Assembly (NCBI RefSeq): GCF_918378365.1 | Contig: NZ_OU912926.1 | Location: 1,736,001 to 1,800,000 of the forward strand | Source: Candidatus Nitrotoga arctica | GTDB lineage: Bacteria > Pseudomonadota > Gammaproteobacteria > Burkholderiales > Gallionellaceae | Length of the DNA stretch: 64,000 nucleotides | Reading direction: 5' to 3' | Shown here: positions 16,695-24,515 of the stretch, piece after piece | Position numbering within the stretch: the first letter of the stretch is position 1 | Layout: each line of letters starts with the position of its first letter | Made by a program: the position numbers and the translations under genes | Notes under the pieces: generated by a model | Database searches by the model: none | What the model saw: only the letters and a program-made list of their open reading frames with translations | What the model was told of the DNA's origin: nothing

Positions 16695-19139
16695 TCACTG
16701 CTTTGTCGCAGGAAGCGCGTAGGCCACCAGCTTGGTGCCCGCCTTCGTTCCATAGGCCGGTCGGCCGCCTTCGGCGACCACGACAAACTGGCGCCCGCTG
16801 ATCGGGCTGCGGTAGGTTATCGGCGTCGCGTTGGCACTGGTGGCCAGACGATGGCTCCACACTTCCTTGCCGGTGGCGGTATCCAGCGCCCGGAACGTGT
16901 GCTCCGCCGCACCACCGATGAACACCAGACCGCCACGCGTCGTCACTGCGCCGCCGGCGGTCGGCGTGCCGATCGTGATGGGGAGCATGGTGCGCACGCC
17001 CAACTTCAGCGGGCCGATGTCACGGCCGGTGCCGAAAGGCTTGGACCAGAGCACCTTGCCGCTCGCCAGGTCAACGCCGGCGATCAGCCCCCATGGAGGC
17101 GCGGTGCACGGGCTTCCCAGCGGTGAGAGGAATTGAGCCCGGTATGCACCATAAGGCGTGCCAAGCATCGGCTGATCGGTCTGGCCGCCCGCATCCAGCC
17201 CCGGCGCAATCTTGAAATTGCGGCGCGTGGCCTCTTCGCGCGTGATCAGTTCGAGCCGGTCGGGAACTTGCGTCCAGTTCACGATCATGATGCCGCGGTC
17301 GGCGTCGAGAGAAATGCCGTTCCAGTTGATCCCGCCCATGGAGCCCGGATCGATCAGGATGTTTTTTCCCAGCGTGACCGGGGTAAACATGCCTTCGTAG
17401 AGCGAGCGCCTGAACTCGATCCGGCAGTAAAGCTGGTCGAGCGGCGTCATGCCCCACATGTCCTTCTCGCGCAGGGGCGCGCCGCGAAAAGCGGGCAGAT
17501 CGCTGGATTCGGGCTGGGTCTTGGCCAGTCGCTCGCCCGCGGCGACAGCGCTCTGCGGCGCTGGCAGTTCACGCACCGTTTTGATCGCCTCGCCGGTCCG
17601 GCGATCCAGCACGAAGATCTCGCCGCGTTTGGTCGGCTGGATCAGAGCGGACCGCACACCCTGTGGCGTCGGCACATCGGCCAGCGTAGGCTGTGAGGCG
17701 ACGTCGTAGTCCCAGATGTCGTGGTGGGTGGTCTGGAAGCGCCAGCGCATTCGGCCGCTTTCCGCATCGAGCGCGATGACGGCGCTGCCGATGCTGTCGT
17801 CGAACGGGCGACGCAGCCCGCCGAACGCGTCGGGCGTCGCGCCACCCATGGGCAGGTAGACCAGGCCGAGCGCTTCATCGGCGCTGATCGGCGCCCAGCT
17901 GTTGGGAGAAGACGGTGTGTAGAACTCGCCTGGCGGCGGCGCACCGATCCGCTCCGGCGCACCGGCGTCATAGGCCCAGGCCAGCTCGCCAGTCACGGCA
18001 TCGAATGCACGGATGACCCCTGACGGGCCGCCCCAATACTGACCGTCCGGAATACCACCGCCGACGACGACCTTGCCGCGGATCACCTGAGGCGCCGAGC
18101 TGACGTAGAAAAGTCCGTGCGGGTATGGCGCAATGCCGGATTGCAGGTCCACCGACCCCTGATTGCCAAAGCCTGGGCAGAGCTGGCCGGTCTTTGCGTC
18201 GAGCGCGACCAGCGTGGGGTTGTGGCTCGGCGCGAAGATGCGCTCGGCACAAACGCCACTGGCGTCGGGAACCTTGTAGTACGCCACGCCCCGGCAAGGC
18301 TTGCCGGAAGGCTGCTCGCCGCCAGAGACGTTCTGGCGCCAGCGGACCTGTCCGGTTTCGGCGTCGAACGCGTGAACGCCGTTGTTGCCGTCGCAGGCGT
18401 AGAGCGTGTCGCCGATCATGAGGGGCGTGACCTGCAGCGCATTCATCGGGCCGGGCACGGTGGGCGTCATCTCGGCCTCCCAGACCTTCGTCAGGCCCGC
18501 GACGTTGGAGGTGTCGATCTGGGCGAGTGGGCTGAAGCGCGTACCGCCTTGATCGTTGCCATACGCCTGCCAATCATCGCGGTCGATCTTCGCAAGCGGT
18601 TCGGCCAGCCTGGCCGGAGCCTGCGCCTGCATTCCTCGCCGCAGCGCCGGAAACTCGGGGTCATCCGATCCGAGGGTGTGACCGGCGCTACCCAGCACGA
18701 CCGCGGCGATCAATCCGCCGCCGAAGGCTGCCCAGCCGCGGCCGCGCCACAGTGGAAGCCAGTCCGTTCGAAGCCGCCTGACCGATGGCAGTAGCAACAA
18801 CGCGGCGAGGACGAACGGTGCGATGAGCCGCGGCACGAGTTGCCAGCCGCTGTAGCCGACTTCCCAGATGCTCCAGGCAACGGTCCAGACCAGCATCGCG
18901 CCATACATCCAGACGCCCCGCGCGTCGCCGCGCCAGAGTAGGACGCTGCTGGCGATGAGCGCCACGCCGCTGATCAGATAGTAGAGCGAGCCGCCGCTTG
19001 CAGCCAGGATCACGCCGCCTCCGGCCAGTGCTGAGCCGAAGACAAGCAGGATCAGCGCAGCGATCCGGATGGGCCAGGTGCGGGGACCCGGCGACGGACG
19101 GTTCTTCGAACGCTTGTCCGCAGCGCCGAGCGCCGTCAC
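16695..19139 (-). CDS. gcd: Membrane-bound PQQ glucose dehydrogenase
   Basis: 814 residues, normal for Gcd (about 800). Five N-terminal membrane helices (about residues 24-150) include WEVGYSGWQL. An eight-bladed PQQ propeller domain follows, with DDWQAYGNDQGGTRFSPL, WRFQTTHHDIWDYD, PSQ-type blocks and the C-terminal GGLVFIGGAAEHTFRALD. Oxidises D-glucose and other aldoses to lactones on the periplasmic face and reduces ubiquinone. The start is GTG, overlapping the TGA of the chimeric ORF upstream (GTGA). Intact and GC-rich like its neighbours. Confidence 0.92.
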   Translation of the reverse strand: MTALGAADKRSKNRPSPGPRTWPIRIAALILLVFGSALAGGGVILAASGGSLYYLISGVALIASSVLLWRGDARGVWMYGAMLVWTVAWSIWEVGYSGWQLVPRLIAPFVLAALLLLPSVRRLRTDWLPLWRGRGWAAFGGGLIAAVVLGSAGHTLGSDDPEFPALRRGMQAQAPARLAEPLAKIDRDDWQAYGNDQGGTRFSPLAQIDTSNVAGLTKVWEAEMTPTVPGPMNALQVTPLMIGDTLYACDGNNGVHAFDAETGQVRWRQNVSGGEQPSGKPCRGVAYYKVPDASGVCAERIFAPSHNPTLVALDAKTGQLCPGFGNQGSVDLQSGIAPYPHGLFYVSSAPQVIRGKVVVGGGIPDGQYWGGPSGVIRAFDAVTGELAWAYDAGAPERIGAPPPGEFYTPSSPNSWAPISADEALGLVYLPMGGATPDAFGGLRRPFDDSIGSAVIALDAESGRMRWRFQTTHHDIWDYDVASQPTLADVPTPQGVRSALIQPTKRGEIFVLDRRTGEAIKTVRELPAPQSAVAAGERLAKTQPESSDLPAFRGAPLREKDMWGMTPLDQLYCRIEFRRSLYEGMFTPVTLGKNILIDPGSMGGINWNGISLDADRGIMIVNWTQVPDRLELITREEATRRNFKIAPGLDAGGQTDQPMLGTPYGAYRAQFLSPLGSPCTAPPWGLIAGVDLASGKVLWSKPFGTGRDIGPLKLGVRTMLPITIGTPTAGGAVTTRGGLVFIGGAAEHTFRALDTATGKEVWSHRLATSANATPITYRSPISGRQFVVVAEGGRPAYGTKAGTKLVAYALPATKQ

Positions 19140-19471
19140 AGCAGTTTCTCCGGCGTGATCGGCAGGTCGCGGATCCTCCGGCCGGTCGCGTGGAAGACGG
19201 CGTTGGCGATGGCGGCCGGAATGCCCACTATGCCCAGTTCGCCCATGGCTGCCACCTGGGATTCGTCGGATACGTCGCAGAGCACGCCGATCGCGTTGCC
19301 GCCGGCCGACTTGATCTCGTCCACGGCCTTCTGCAGGGCGTCCTCGCTGATGTTCGCCAAAGTGACGGCCGCCCCTGCATGGGCGAAAGCCCGCGCCGTG
19401 GCAAGCCCCATGCCGGAAGCCGCACCAGTGACCAAGGCAACCTGCCCAGCAAAATTGTAGGTAATGCTCAT
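19136..19471 (-). pseudogene. Chimeric ORF: SDR N-terminus fused to xanthine-dehydrogenase C-terminus
   Basis: 111 codons in one open frame. Residues 1 to about 77 are an SDR Rossmann start (MSITYNFAGQVALVTGAASG) about 80% identical to the SDR at 13533-14300. At SQVAAMGELGIVG the sequence switches to the last 35 residues of a molybdopterin-binding xanthine-dehydrogenase-type subunit (GELGIVGIPAAIANAVFHAT, then DLPITPEKLL). The SDR catalytic Tyr/Lys and all molybdopterin residues are absent. A deletion with breakpoints around GCCATGG, a sequence plausible in both parents, would explain it. Ribosome binding site is good, so it could be translated, but function is unlikely. Confidence 0.8.
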
Positions 19472-19491
19472 GATTGTTCCTCCCGTTGGGA

Positions 19492-19580
19492 TCAGAGCTT
19501 CAAAGAAGCGTTGTCGATCACGAATCGATACTTCACGTCGCCATTGAGCATGCGTTCGCAGGCTTCGTTGATTTCATCGA
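19492..19580 (-). pseudogene. Second C-terminal relic of a zinc alcohol dehydrogenase
   Basis: Reads IDEINEACERMLNGDVKYRF then VIDNASLKL, stop. It nearly equals the C-terminus of the intact enzyme at 21782-22837 and of the relic at 14321-14400. No upstream catalytic part is found. It precedes an SDR start by 21 bases, as at the other copy. Confidence 0.75.
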
Positions 19581-19638
19581 TGACCTGACGATCCTCTGCT
19601 GATTCGCATCTGTATCCATGCAATTTGAAAATCGCAAC

Positions 19639-20859
19639 CTACGCTTTCATATCCATCACGTAGCGGTAGCGAGCTTTTTTTTCAATAACCTTTGTCCAAG
19701 CATCATCAATTCCGTTCATCAAGATTTTTGTGATCTCGGGCTTGATCTTGTTGAGAGCGCAGAAATCAATCATGTCCTGAGTTTCCTTGATGCCTCCGGT
19801 GTTCGATCCAGCCAGTGAGTTTCTATACAGCACAAGATTCATCTGACCGATCTCATTTGAATCGACGACATTACCGACGCCGACCCTGCAGTAAGTCGCA
19901 TCTCTCTTCAAGAGCGGGATGAACCGATTGAGATCATGCTTGTAGGGAACGGTATCAAGAGCAAAATCGAATGCATGTTTAAATCTGGAGAAATCAGCTC
20001 CCTCCTTGTTTATGACGACGTCCTTGGCACCGAAGCGCCTTGCGTCTTCGACCTTGTCCGGTGACGTCGTGAAGACGGTGACTTCAGCACCGAGTGCGGT
20101 GGCAATCTTGACCGCCAAATGTCCAAGACCACCCATTCCCACAATAGCGACCTTCTTGCCAGCAGAGACTCCCCATCTAAGAAGTGGCGAGTAAACGGTA
20201 ATTCCCGCGCACATCAACGGGCCTGCTTCAGCCAGGTCAATCGCGGCAGGAATATTGATCACGAAGTCTTCGTCTACGACGACAAAGGTTGAATATCCGC
20301 CTTGAGTAATCGTGCCGTCTCTATCTTTTGAACCATAGGCTTGGGTATTTCCGTTGAGACAATAACTCTCATGTCCTGCCTGGCACTCTGTACAAACACG
20401 GCAAGAATTCACCATCGTGCCAACACCGACACGAGCACCGACATTGAATTTGCTCGCACTTGATCCAACAGCAACGACTTCGCCAGCCAGCTCATGACCA
20501 ACAATTTGGGGATATTGGATCTTTCCCCAATCTCCGCGGATCGTGTGGATGTCTGAATGACAAACTCCGCAATAGTGGATCTTGATAGCAACGTCTTTGG
20601 GGCCAAGAGTTCGACGTTGAAACTTCATCGGCCTATGCGGGCCAGCCGGAGAATAAGCGGCCATACCTTCTACGGGGTACGGGCCATTTCCAATGGCAAC
20701 AACATTATTTGTGATAGCTGCATTCGCGGTTTGTAAATTCAAAAGGTTGGCAGCGCTGACGCCCGCTACTGCGGTGGCTGCCGATACCATAAACCCTCGG
20801 CGCGAGTGGCCAGCAGTTTCCATTTTATTTGTTCGATCTTTATCGTTTGTATTGCTCAT
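19639..20859 (-). CDS. Zinc alcohol dehydrogenase with Tat signal
   Basis: 406 residues. The N-terminus has a twin-arginine motif (HSRRGFMVSAATAVAG) and an AxA site near residue 47. The body is a cinnamyl-alcohol-type NAD(P)-dependent dehydrogenase: zinc-ligand segment CGVCHSDIH, GHELAG, structural-zinc cysteines C-x2-C-x2-C-x7-C (SCRVCTECQAGHESYC), and the nucleotide loop GMGGLGHLAVK. A Tat leader on a pyridine-nucleotide enzyme is odd, since free NAD(P) is scarce in the periplasm. It may carry bound cofactor, or the leader may not be processed. It follows the SDR at 20884 by 24 bases. Lower GC than the flanking genes hints at a separate origin. Confidence 0.85.
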   Translation of the reverse strand: MSNTNDKDRTNKMETAGHSRRGFMVSAATAVAGVSAANLLNLQTANAAITNNVVAIGNGPYPVEGMAAYSPAGPHRPMKFQRRTLGPKDVAIKIHYCGVCHSDIHTIRGDWGKIQYPQIVGHELAGEVVAVGSSASKFNVGARVGVGTMVNSCRVCTECQAGHESYCLNGNTQAYGSKDRDGTITQGGYSTFVVVDEDFVINIPAAIDLAEAGPLMCAGITVYSPLLRWGVSAGKKVAIVGMGGLGHLAVKIATALGAEVTVFTTSPDKVEDARRFGAKDVVINKEGADFSRFKHAFDFALDTVPYKHDLNRFIPLLKRDATYCRVGVGNVVDSNEIGQMNLVLYRNSLAGSNTGGIKETQDMIDFCALNKIKPEITKILMNGIDDAWTKVIEKKARYRYVMDMKA

Positions 20860-20883
20860 TGTTTTCTCCTTTTTGTTCAGTAA

Positions 20884-21657
20884 TTACTGCACTGTTTGAC
20901 CGCCGTCGACCACCAGGGCATGTCCGACGACAAAGGAAGCCGCATCCGAACACAGCCATATAACGGCGTCCGCTATTTCCTCCGGTCGACCGGCCCGTCC
21001 GATTGGCTCCTCCGATACCACTTGCGCCCAACCTTCATCGGTTCCGCCGGTGAAGCGATCCATCATCGGAGTCGCGATGTACCCGGGGGCAACGGCATTG
21101 ATGCGTATGTTCTGCCCGGCGTAATCGAGAGCCGCCGACTTGGTCAGTCCGATCACGCCATGCTTTGAGGCTGCGTATGCGGCCCCGCCTTTGATGCCAA
21201 TAACCCCGGCGCCCGAGGAAGTGTTGACGATCGCTCCGCCCCCTTGCTTGAGCATCAGCGGGATCTCGTACTTCATGCAAAGAAAGACGCCACGAAGATT
21301 GACGTTCACTATACGCTCCCACTCGTCCTCTTCGAATTCCGCTATCGCTGCGTTTCTCTGTTCGACGCCTGCGTTGTTGAAGGCGAAATCCAGCCGCCCG
21401 AACGCATCGATGGTCTTGTCCAAAGCCGCCTTCACGTCTTCGGTTCGCGTCACATCGCACTTGACGGCGAGCGCGCGACCGCCTTGTTCCTCAATCAGGC
21501 GCGCCGTTTCCTGGCTGCCCAGTTCTGAAACGTCGGCAACCGTCACGCTCGCACCTTCGCGCGCAAACGCCAGCGCCGCAGCGCGTCCGATGCCGCTTCC
21601 TGCTCCGGTTACAAACGCGACCTTCCCTTGATAAAACCCATTCTCGTTCATTGTCAT
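20884..21657 (-). CDS. SDR-family oxidoreductase
   Basis: 257 residues. Full classical SDR: TGAGSGIG cofactor loop, NNAG, NTSSGAG (catalytic Ser), YAASKHG (Tyr/Lys), VAPGYIATPMM and the C-terminal VVDGGQTVQ. AAGGAAAATAA directly upstream supports the first Met (a second Met two codons on is possible). NAD(P)-dependent, substrate unknown; similar enzymes act on secondary alcohols or glucose. It lies between two zinc alcohol dehydrogenases on one strand, about 125 bases after the first and 24 before the second, suggesting an alcohol/aldehyde or detoxification operon. Confidence 0.88.
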   Translation of the reverse strand: MTMNENGFYQGKVAFVTGAGSGIGRAAALAFAREGASVTVADVSELGSQETARLIEEQGGRALAVKCDVTRTEDVKAALDKTIDAFGRLDFAFNNAGVEQRNAAIAEFEEDEWERIVNVNLRGVFLCMKYEIPLMLKQGGGAIVNTSSGAGVIGIKGGAAYAASKHGVIGLTKSAALDYAGQNIRINAVAPGYIATPMMDRFTGGTDEGWAQVVSEEPIGRAGRPEEIADAVIWLCSDAASFVVGHALVVDGGQTVQ

Positions 21658-21781
21658 TTATTTTCCTTTCCTTGCTCATTGAACCAACTCGACTCGACGG
21701 CGCTCCATGCCTGCCTATTGGAGAACTATCCGAGCGGGTCAGATGACGCTGACGCTGTTGTGTCCGTCATGATTGTTTCCG

Positions 21782-22837
21782 TCACAACGCCGTCAGACTG
21801 GCGTTGTCGATGACGAAGCGGTATTTCACGTCCCCATTGATCATACGCTCATAGGCTTCGTTGATCTCATCGGCGCGGATCATCTCGATGTCCGACACAA
21901 TGCCGCGCTCGGCGCAGAAATCGAGCATCTCCTGCGTCTCGGGAATGCCACCGATCGCCGAGCCGGCGATGCTTCGGCGCTTGAGGATCAGGTTCATTAC
22001 GTTCGGCGAAGGGTGCGGCGTGGCCGGCGCGCCGACCAGGGTCATGGCCCCATCGCGCTTGAGCAGGACCACGAAGGCGTCTAGATCATGGGGTGCGGCG
22101 ACGGTATTGAGTATGAAATCGAAGCTCTTGGCATGCGCGGCCATTTCGTCGGCATTGCGCGAGACCACCGCCTCATCCGCGCCCAGTGCTTTCGCCGCCT
22201 CACGTTTGGATTCGGACGTAGTGAAGGCGACCACGTGCGCGCCCATCGCGTGCGCCAGCTTGATGCCTATGTGGCCCAGTCCACCGATGCCGACGATGCC
22301 CACTTTCTTGCCCGGCCCCGTCTTCCAGTGGCGTAGCGGTGAGTAGGTGGTGATGCCTGCGCACAGCAGCGGCGCCACGGCAGCCAGCTGCGCCTCGGGG
22401 TGGCGAATGCGCAGCACGTAGCGTTCGTGCACGACGATCTGTTGTGAGTAGCCGCCCAGCGTATGGCCGGGCGCGTCCGGGGTTGGGCCGTTGTAGGTGC
22501 CGACCATGCCGTCACAGTAGTTTTCAAGGCCAACATCGCACTCCTCGCAATTCTGGCAACTATCAACGATACAACCGATGCCGACCAGATCATCGACCTG
22601 AAAGTCCACCACGTGCGCACCGACGGCGGAAACGCGGCCAACAATTTCATGTCCCGGTACGCAGGGGTAGAGTGTGCCGGGCCACTCGGAGCGTACCTGG
22701 TGAATATCCGAGTGGCACACGCCACAATAAGCGATGTCGATCTGTACATCGTGCGCGCCCGGCGCACGCCGGATAATTTCCATCGGTTCTAGAGGTTTCT
22801 CGCCCGCGTGGGCGCCATAGGCTTCTACAATCATCAA
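21782..22837 (-). CDS. Zinc alcohol dehydrogenase (cinnamyl-alcohol type)
   Basis: 351 residues, cytoplasmic, full length. Catalytic zinc CGVCHSDIH and GHEIVG, structural zinc cysteines in DSCQNCEECDVGLENYC, NADP loop GIGGLGHIGIK. The family (YahK/AdhC-like) reduces aromatic and aliphatic aldehydes with NADPH. It is the only complete copy of a gene that also survives as two tail fragments at 14321-14400 and 19492-19580, so the block arose by repeated duplication of an ADH-SDR module. The next gene in the same direction is the SDR at 20884. Confidence 0.9.
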   Translation of the reverse strand: MMIVEAYGAHAGEKPLEPMEIIRRAPGAHDVQIDIAYCGVCHSDIHQVRSEWPGTLYPCVPGHEIVGRVSAVGAHVVDFQVDDLVGIGCIVDSCQNCEECDVGLENYCDGMVGTYNGPTPDAPGHTLGGYSQQIVVHERYVLRIRHPEAQLAAVAPLLCAGITTYSPLRHWKTGPGKKVGIVGIGGLGHIGIKLAHAMGAHVVAFTTSESKREAAKALGADEAVVSRNADEMAAHAKSFDFILNTVAAPHDLDAFVVLLKRDGAMTLVGAPATPHPSPNVMNLILKRRSIAGSAIGGIPETQEMLDFCAERGIVSDIEMIRADEINEAYERMINGDVKYRFVIDNASLTAL

Positions 22838-22873
22838 AGTACTCCTTATATAAGTAATCTTTCATCGCCCCAC

Positions 22874-23233
22874 TTACTCAGGTCCTGCCCTGCTGGTGAG
22901 ATGCCGTTCCAGCGCATCGCCTGCGCGCCGCGCAGCATCGGCATCCACCCGGTCCGCCAGTACTTGGGTAAGTTGGCGCAGTTAGTCGGCTGTGATGCCC
23001 ACGTTCATACTAATGCGCATGTGCGCTTGCAATTGCGATTCGGCCCCTTGCAGAGCGGACAGCATGCCCACCGTAGCGAGCTCGCGACTGGGCCAGTCCA
23101 GGTTGTCGCGGTCAAAGATATCGCCGAATAGATGGGTCTTTCGGTCTGCTGGCGGCCCGTAGTTGCCGCTGATGCTCATACAACCAAAGCCCAGTTCCGA
23201 CACCTCCAGGCCGCCCAGTTTACGAGTTTGCAT
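22874..23233 (-). pseudogene. Chimeric relic: aldo/keto reductase start plus carboxymuconolactone-decarboxylase end
   Basis: From the ATG at 23233, with GGAAAGGAAAG as ribosome site, the first 31 codons are the N-terminus of an aldo/keto reductase (MQTRKLGGLEVSELGFGCMS). The frame then continues as the C-terminal half of a carboxymuconolactone-decarboxylase-like protein (HLFGDIFDRDNLDWPSRELA, then AHMRISMNVGIT). A TAA at 22982-22984 replaces the expected Gln codon. Reading through it restores the match (LRQLTQVLADRV) up to a stop at 22874. So it has both a deletion fusion and a nonsense mutation. Confidence 0.72.
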
Positions 23234-23408
23234 ACTTTCCTTTCCGTTCCACCGACTGTGCAGCTGCTGGGATTGCCCCCGACGCTGCCGCAAAAGGTAG
23301 CGCCCCGACGGCGACGGTACTGATTACCTTCAGGAAATCGCGTCGGCCGGAAGCCGAGCCGGACAGCTCTTCTGTCGTCTCATGGCTGTTATCGGATGGC
23401 ATGTTCAT
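23220..23408 (-). pseudogene. Orphan Tat signal peptide
   Basis: 62 codons with AGGAG nine bases before the ATG. Residues 20-51 form a complete Tat leader (GRRDFLKVISTVAVGALPFA, cleavage after AIPAAA), but the frame stops 11 residues later while overlapping the next start. The passenger domain has been lost. It may have belonged to the carboxymuconolactone-decarboxylase-like protein or another periplasmic enzyme. Confidence 0.5.
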
Positions 23409-23900
23409 GTTTGATACTCCTGCTGATAAATAAAAGGGAGGGACTGAAATGGAAAAAACTTTTTTAATTTATTAGAAAAACTATGTAAGCCATCTTTTCA
23501 AGAGTGTCTAGATCGAATGGCATAAACATACCTTCCTAAAATTACTTCAAATAGGCTCCACTTAGATCGCGTCAAGAGAGACTTCCAGTAAAAAAAGAGA
23601 CTGAGGCTATCTGAACTCTATAGCAAGAAGTGGGGCGATACAGGATAACGAGGTGGCATTTTGGGGTATGTGCGGTAGGTCACAATTTGAGTAAATTTTT
23701 CCTGAAAGCTGACATCTTACTCATGGGAAATACTACGAAAATATGATATCAACTATGCGATCCATCAGTATGAAAGCCAAATGAAGCCTAGCGCTATGCA
23801 GCGTTTTACTGCGCGTGGCTGACGCAGTTGAATCAAAGCGACGCTGAGATGGATTCAGGCTACTCTTCATGTCATGGCAGTCTTGAAAAGCCGTCCAACT
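23409..23900. other. Non-coding stretch upstream of the dehydrogenase block
   Basis: About 490 AT-richer bases. The right-hand GC-rich block probably ends here. It must hold the promoter of the minus-strand block. No other gene, hairpin with T-tract, or RNA was found. Confidence 0.35.
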
Positions 23901-24119
23901 GATCGTCAATGCGCGCTGTCGCTCCACCACCTACGATACCCCATCGCCACGCACCGTCGCGGCAAGCTGTTGCGCTAGCCGCGGCTCGATCATAGATTTT
24001 CACGGCACAAGACTGAACCCCATACTGTGGTCCAACATGGCGAAACCTTCGCTGGCGAGCATCACGCTGCGCCGGTAGATATTTAATGGAACCTGCTTGG
24101 CCTGCGGCAATATCATGCC
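23901..24119 (-). pseudogene. Decayed C-terminus of a DUF3363-type relaxase
   Basis: One minus-strand frame, interrupted by two stops, reads VPLNIYRRSVMLASEGFAML, then MGFSLVP, stop, KSMIEPRLAQQLAATVRGDG, VS, stop, VVERQRALTI. This matches what I know of the C-terminus of DUF3363 relaxase/mobilization proteins, where the two stops fall on conserved Trp codons (VPW, VSW). TGG to TGA/TAG mutations would explain both. No other relaxase part is visible nearby. It suggests an integrated mobilizable or conjugative element in this region. Confidence 0.55.
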
Positions 24120-24163
24120 AAAACAAATCGCTACTTAAGCTGTAGGACTCCACTATAGCCAAT

Positions 24164-24339
24164 CGATCTCAGTTCCCACGGGCGTGGAAAGTGCTCGGTA
24201 AATCACTATCTTGGCATGCACTCGGACAATATCAATTTTTACATTTCCTTTATGCCTGACAGGCAAATCTTTACATAATTTTTATATCGCTTCCTCTAAT
24301 ATGCTCATCATCAAAATAACCTGGACGGGAGTGATGATG
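24164..24339 (+). promoter_or_regulatory. kdp promoter region, duplicated before the porin gene
   Basis: About 175 bases align with 32665-32839 with almost no gaps. In the core (24225-24321) spacing to the porin copy is identical. Both carry two T-rich elements, TTTTTACATTTCCTTTATGCC and TTTACATAATTTTTATATC, which resemble the T-rich KdpE site of E. coli. They are probably KdpE boxes; exact -10 and +1 positions cannot be fixed by eye. Confidence 0.65.
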
Positions 24340-24429
24340 GACATTGTCTTTATTTGTGCAATCGTGATGTTCCTACTGGTGACCTGTGCGTTCGCTGTGG
24401 GGTGCGCCAAGCTGGAGGAACGTCAATGA
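24337..24429 (+). CDS. Small membrane protein upstream of kdpF
   Basis: About 30 residues starting MDIVFICAIVMFLLV, preceded by GGGAG. A single membrane helix is followed by CAKLEERQ. Its TGA overlaps the kdpF ATG (ATGA), so it is coupled to the kdp operon. Similar tiny genes sit before kdpF in other betaproteobacteria. It resembles KdpF in size and could help assemble the complex, but that is inference. Confidence 0.6.
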   Translation: MDIVFICAIVMFLLVTCAFAVGCAKLEERQ

Positions 24430-24515
24430 ACACGTTTTATGTTATCGGCGCGGCCGTAGCGACTGGATTGCTGGTGTATCTGGTGGTGGCATTATTGAAA
24501 GCGGAGGATTTGTAA
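24426..24515 (+). CDS. kdpF: Potassium ATPase small subunit KdpF
   Basis: 29 residues, one membrane helix (GAAVATGLLVYLVVALLKAEDL). This is the typical length and the typical C-terminal LLKAEDL/PE-F-like end. KdpF stabilises the KdpABC complex. It stops at 24513-24515 and kdpA begins with the next base, so translation is continuous. Confidence 0.85.
   Translation: MNTFYVIGAAVATGLLVYLVVALLKAEDL

Noticed and set aside
16122..17126. 334-codon plus-strand frame
   Set aside because: Antisense to gcd and the phosphoesterase; composition (Arg/His/Gln-rich, no domain) is that of a shadow.
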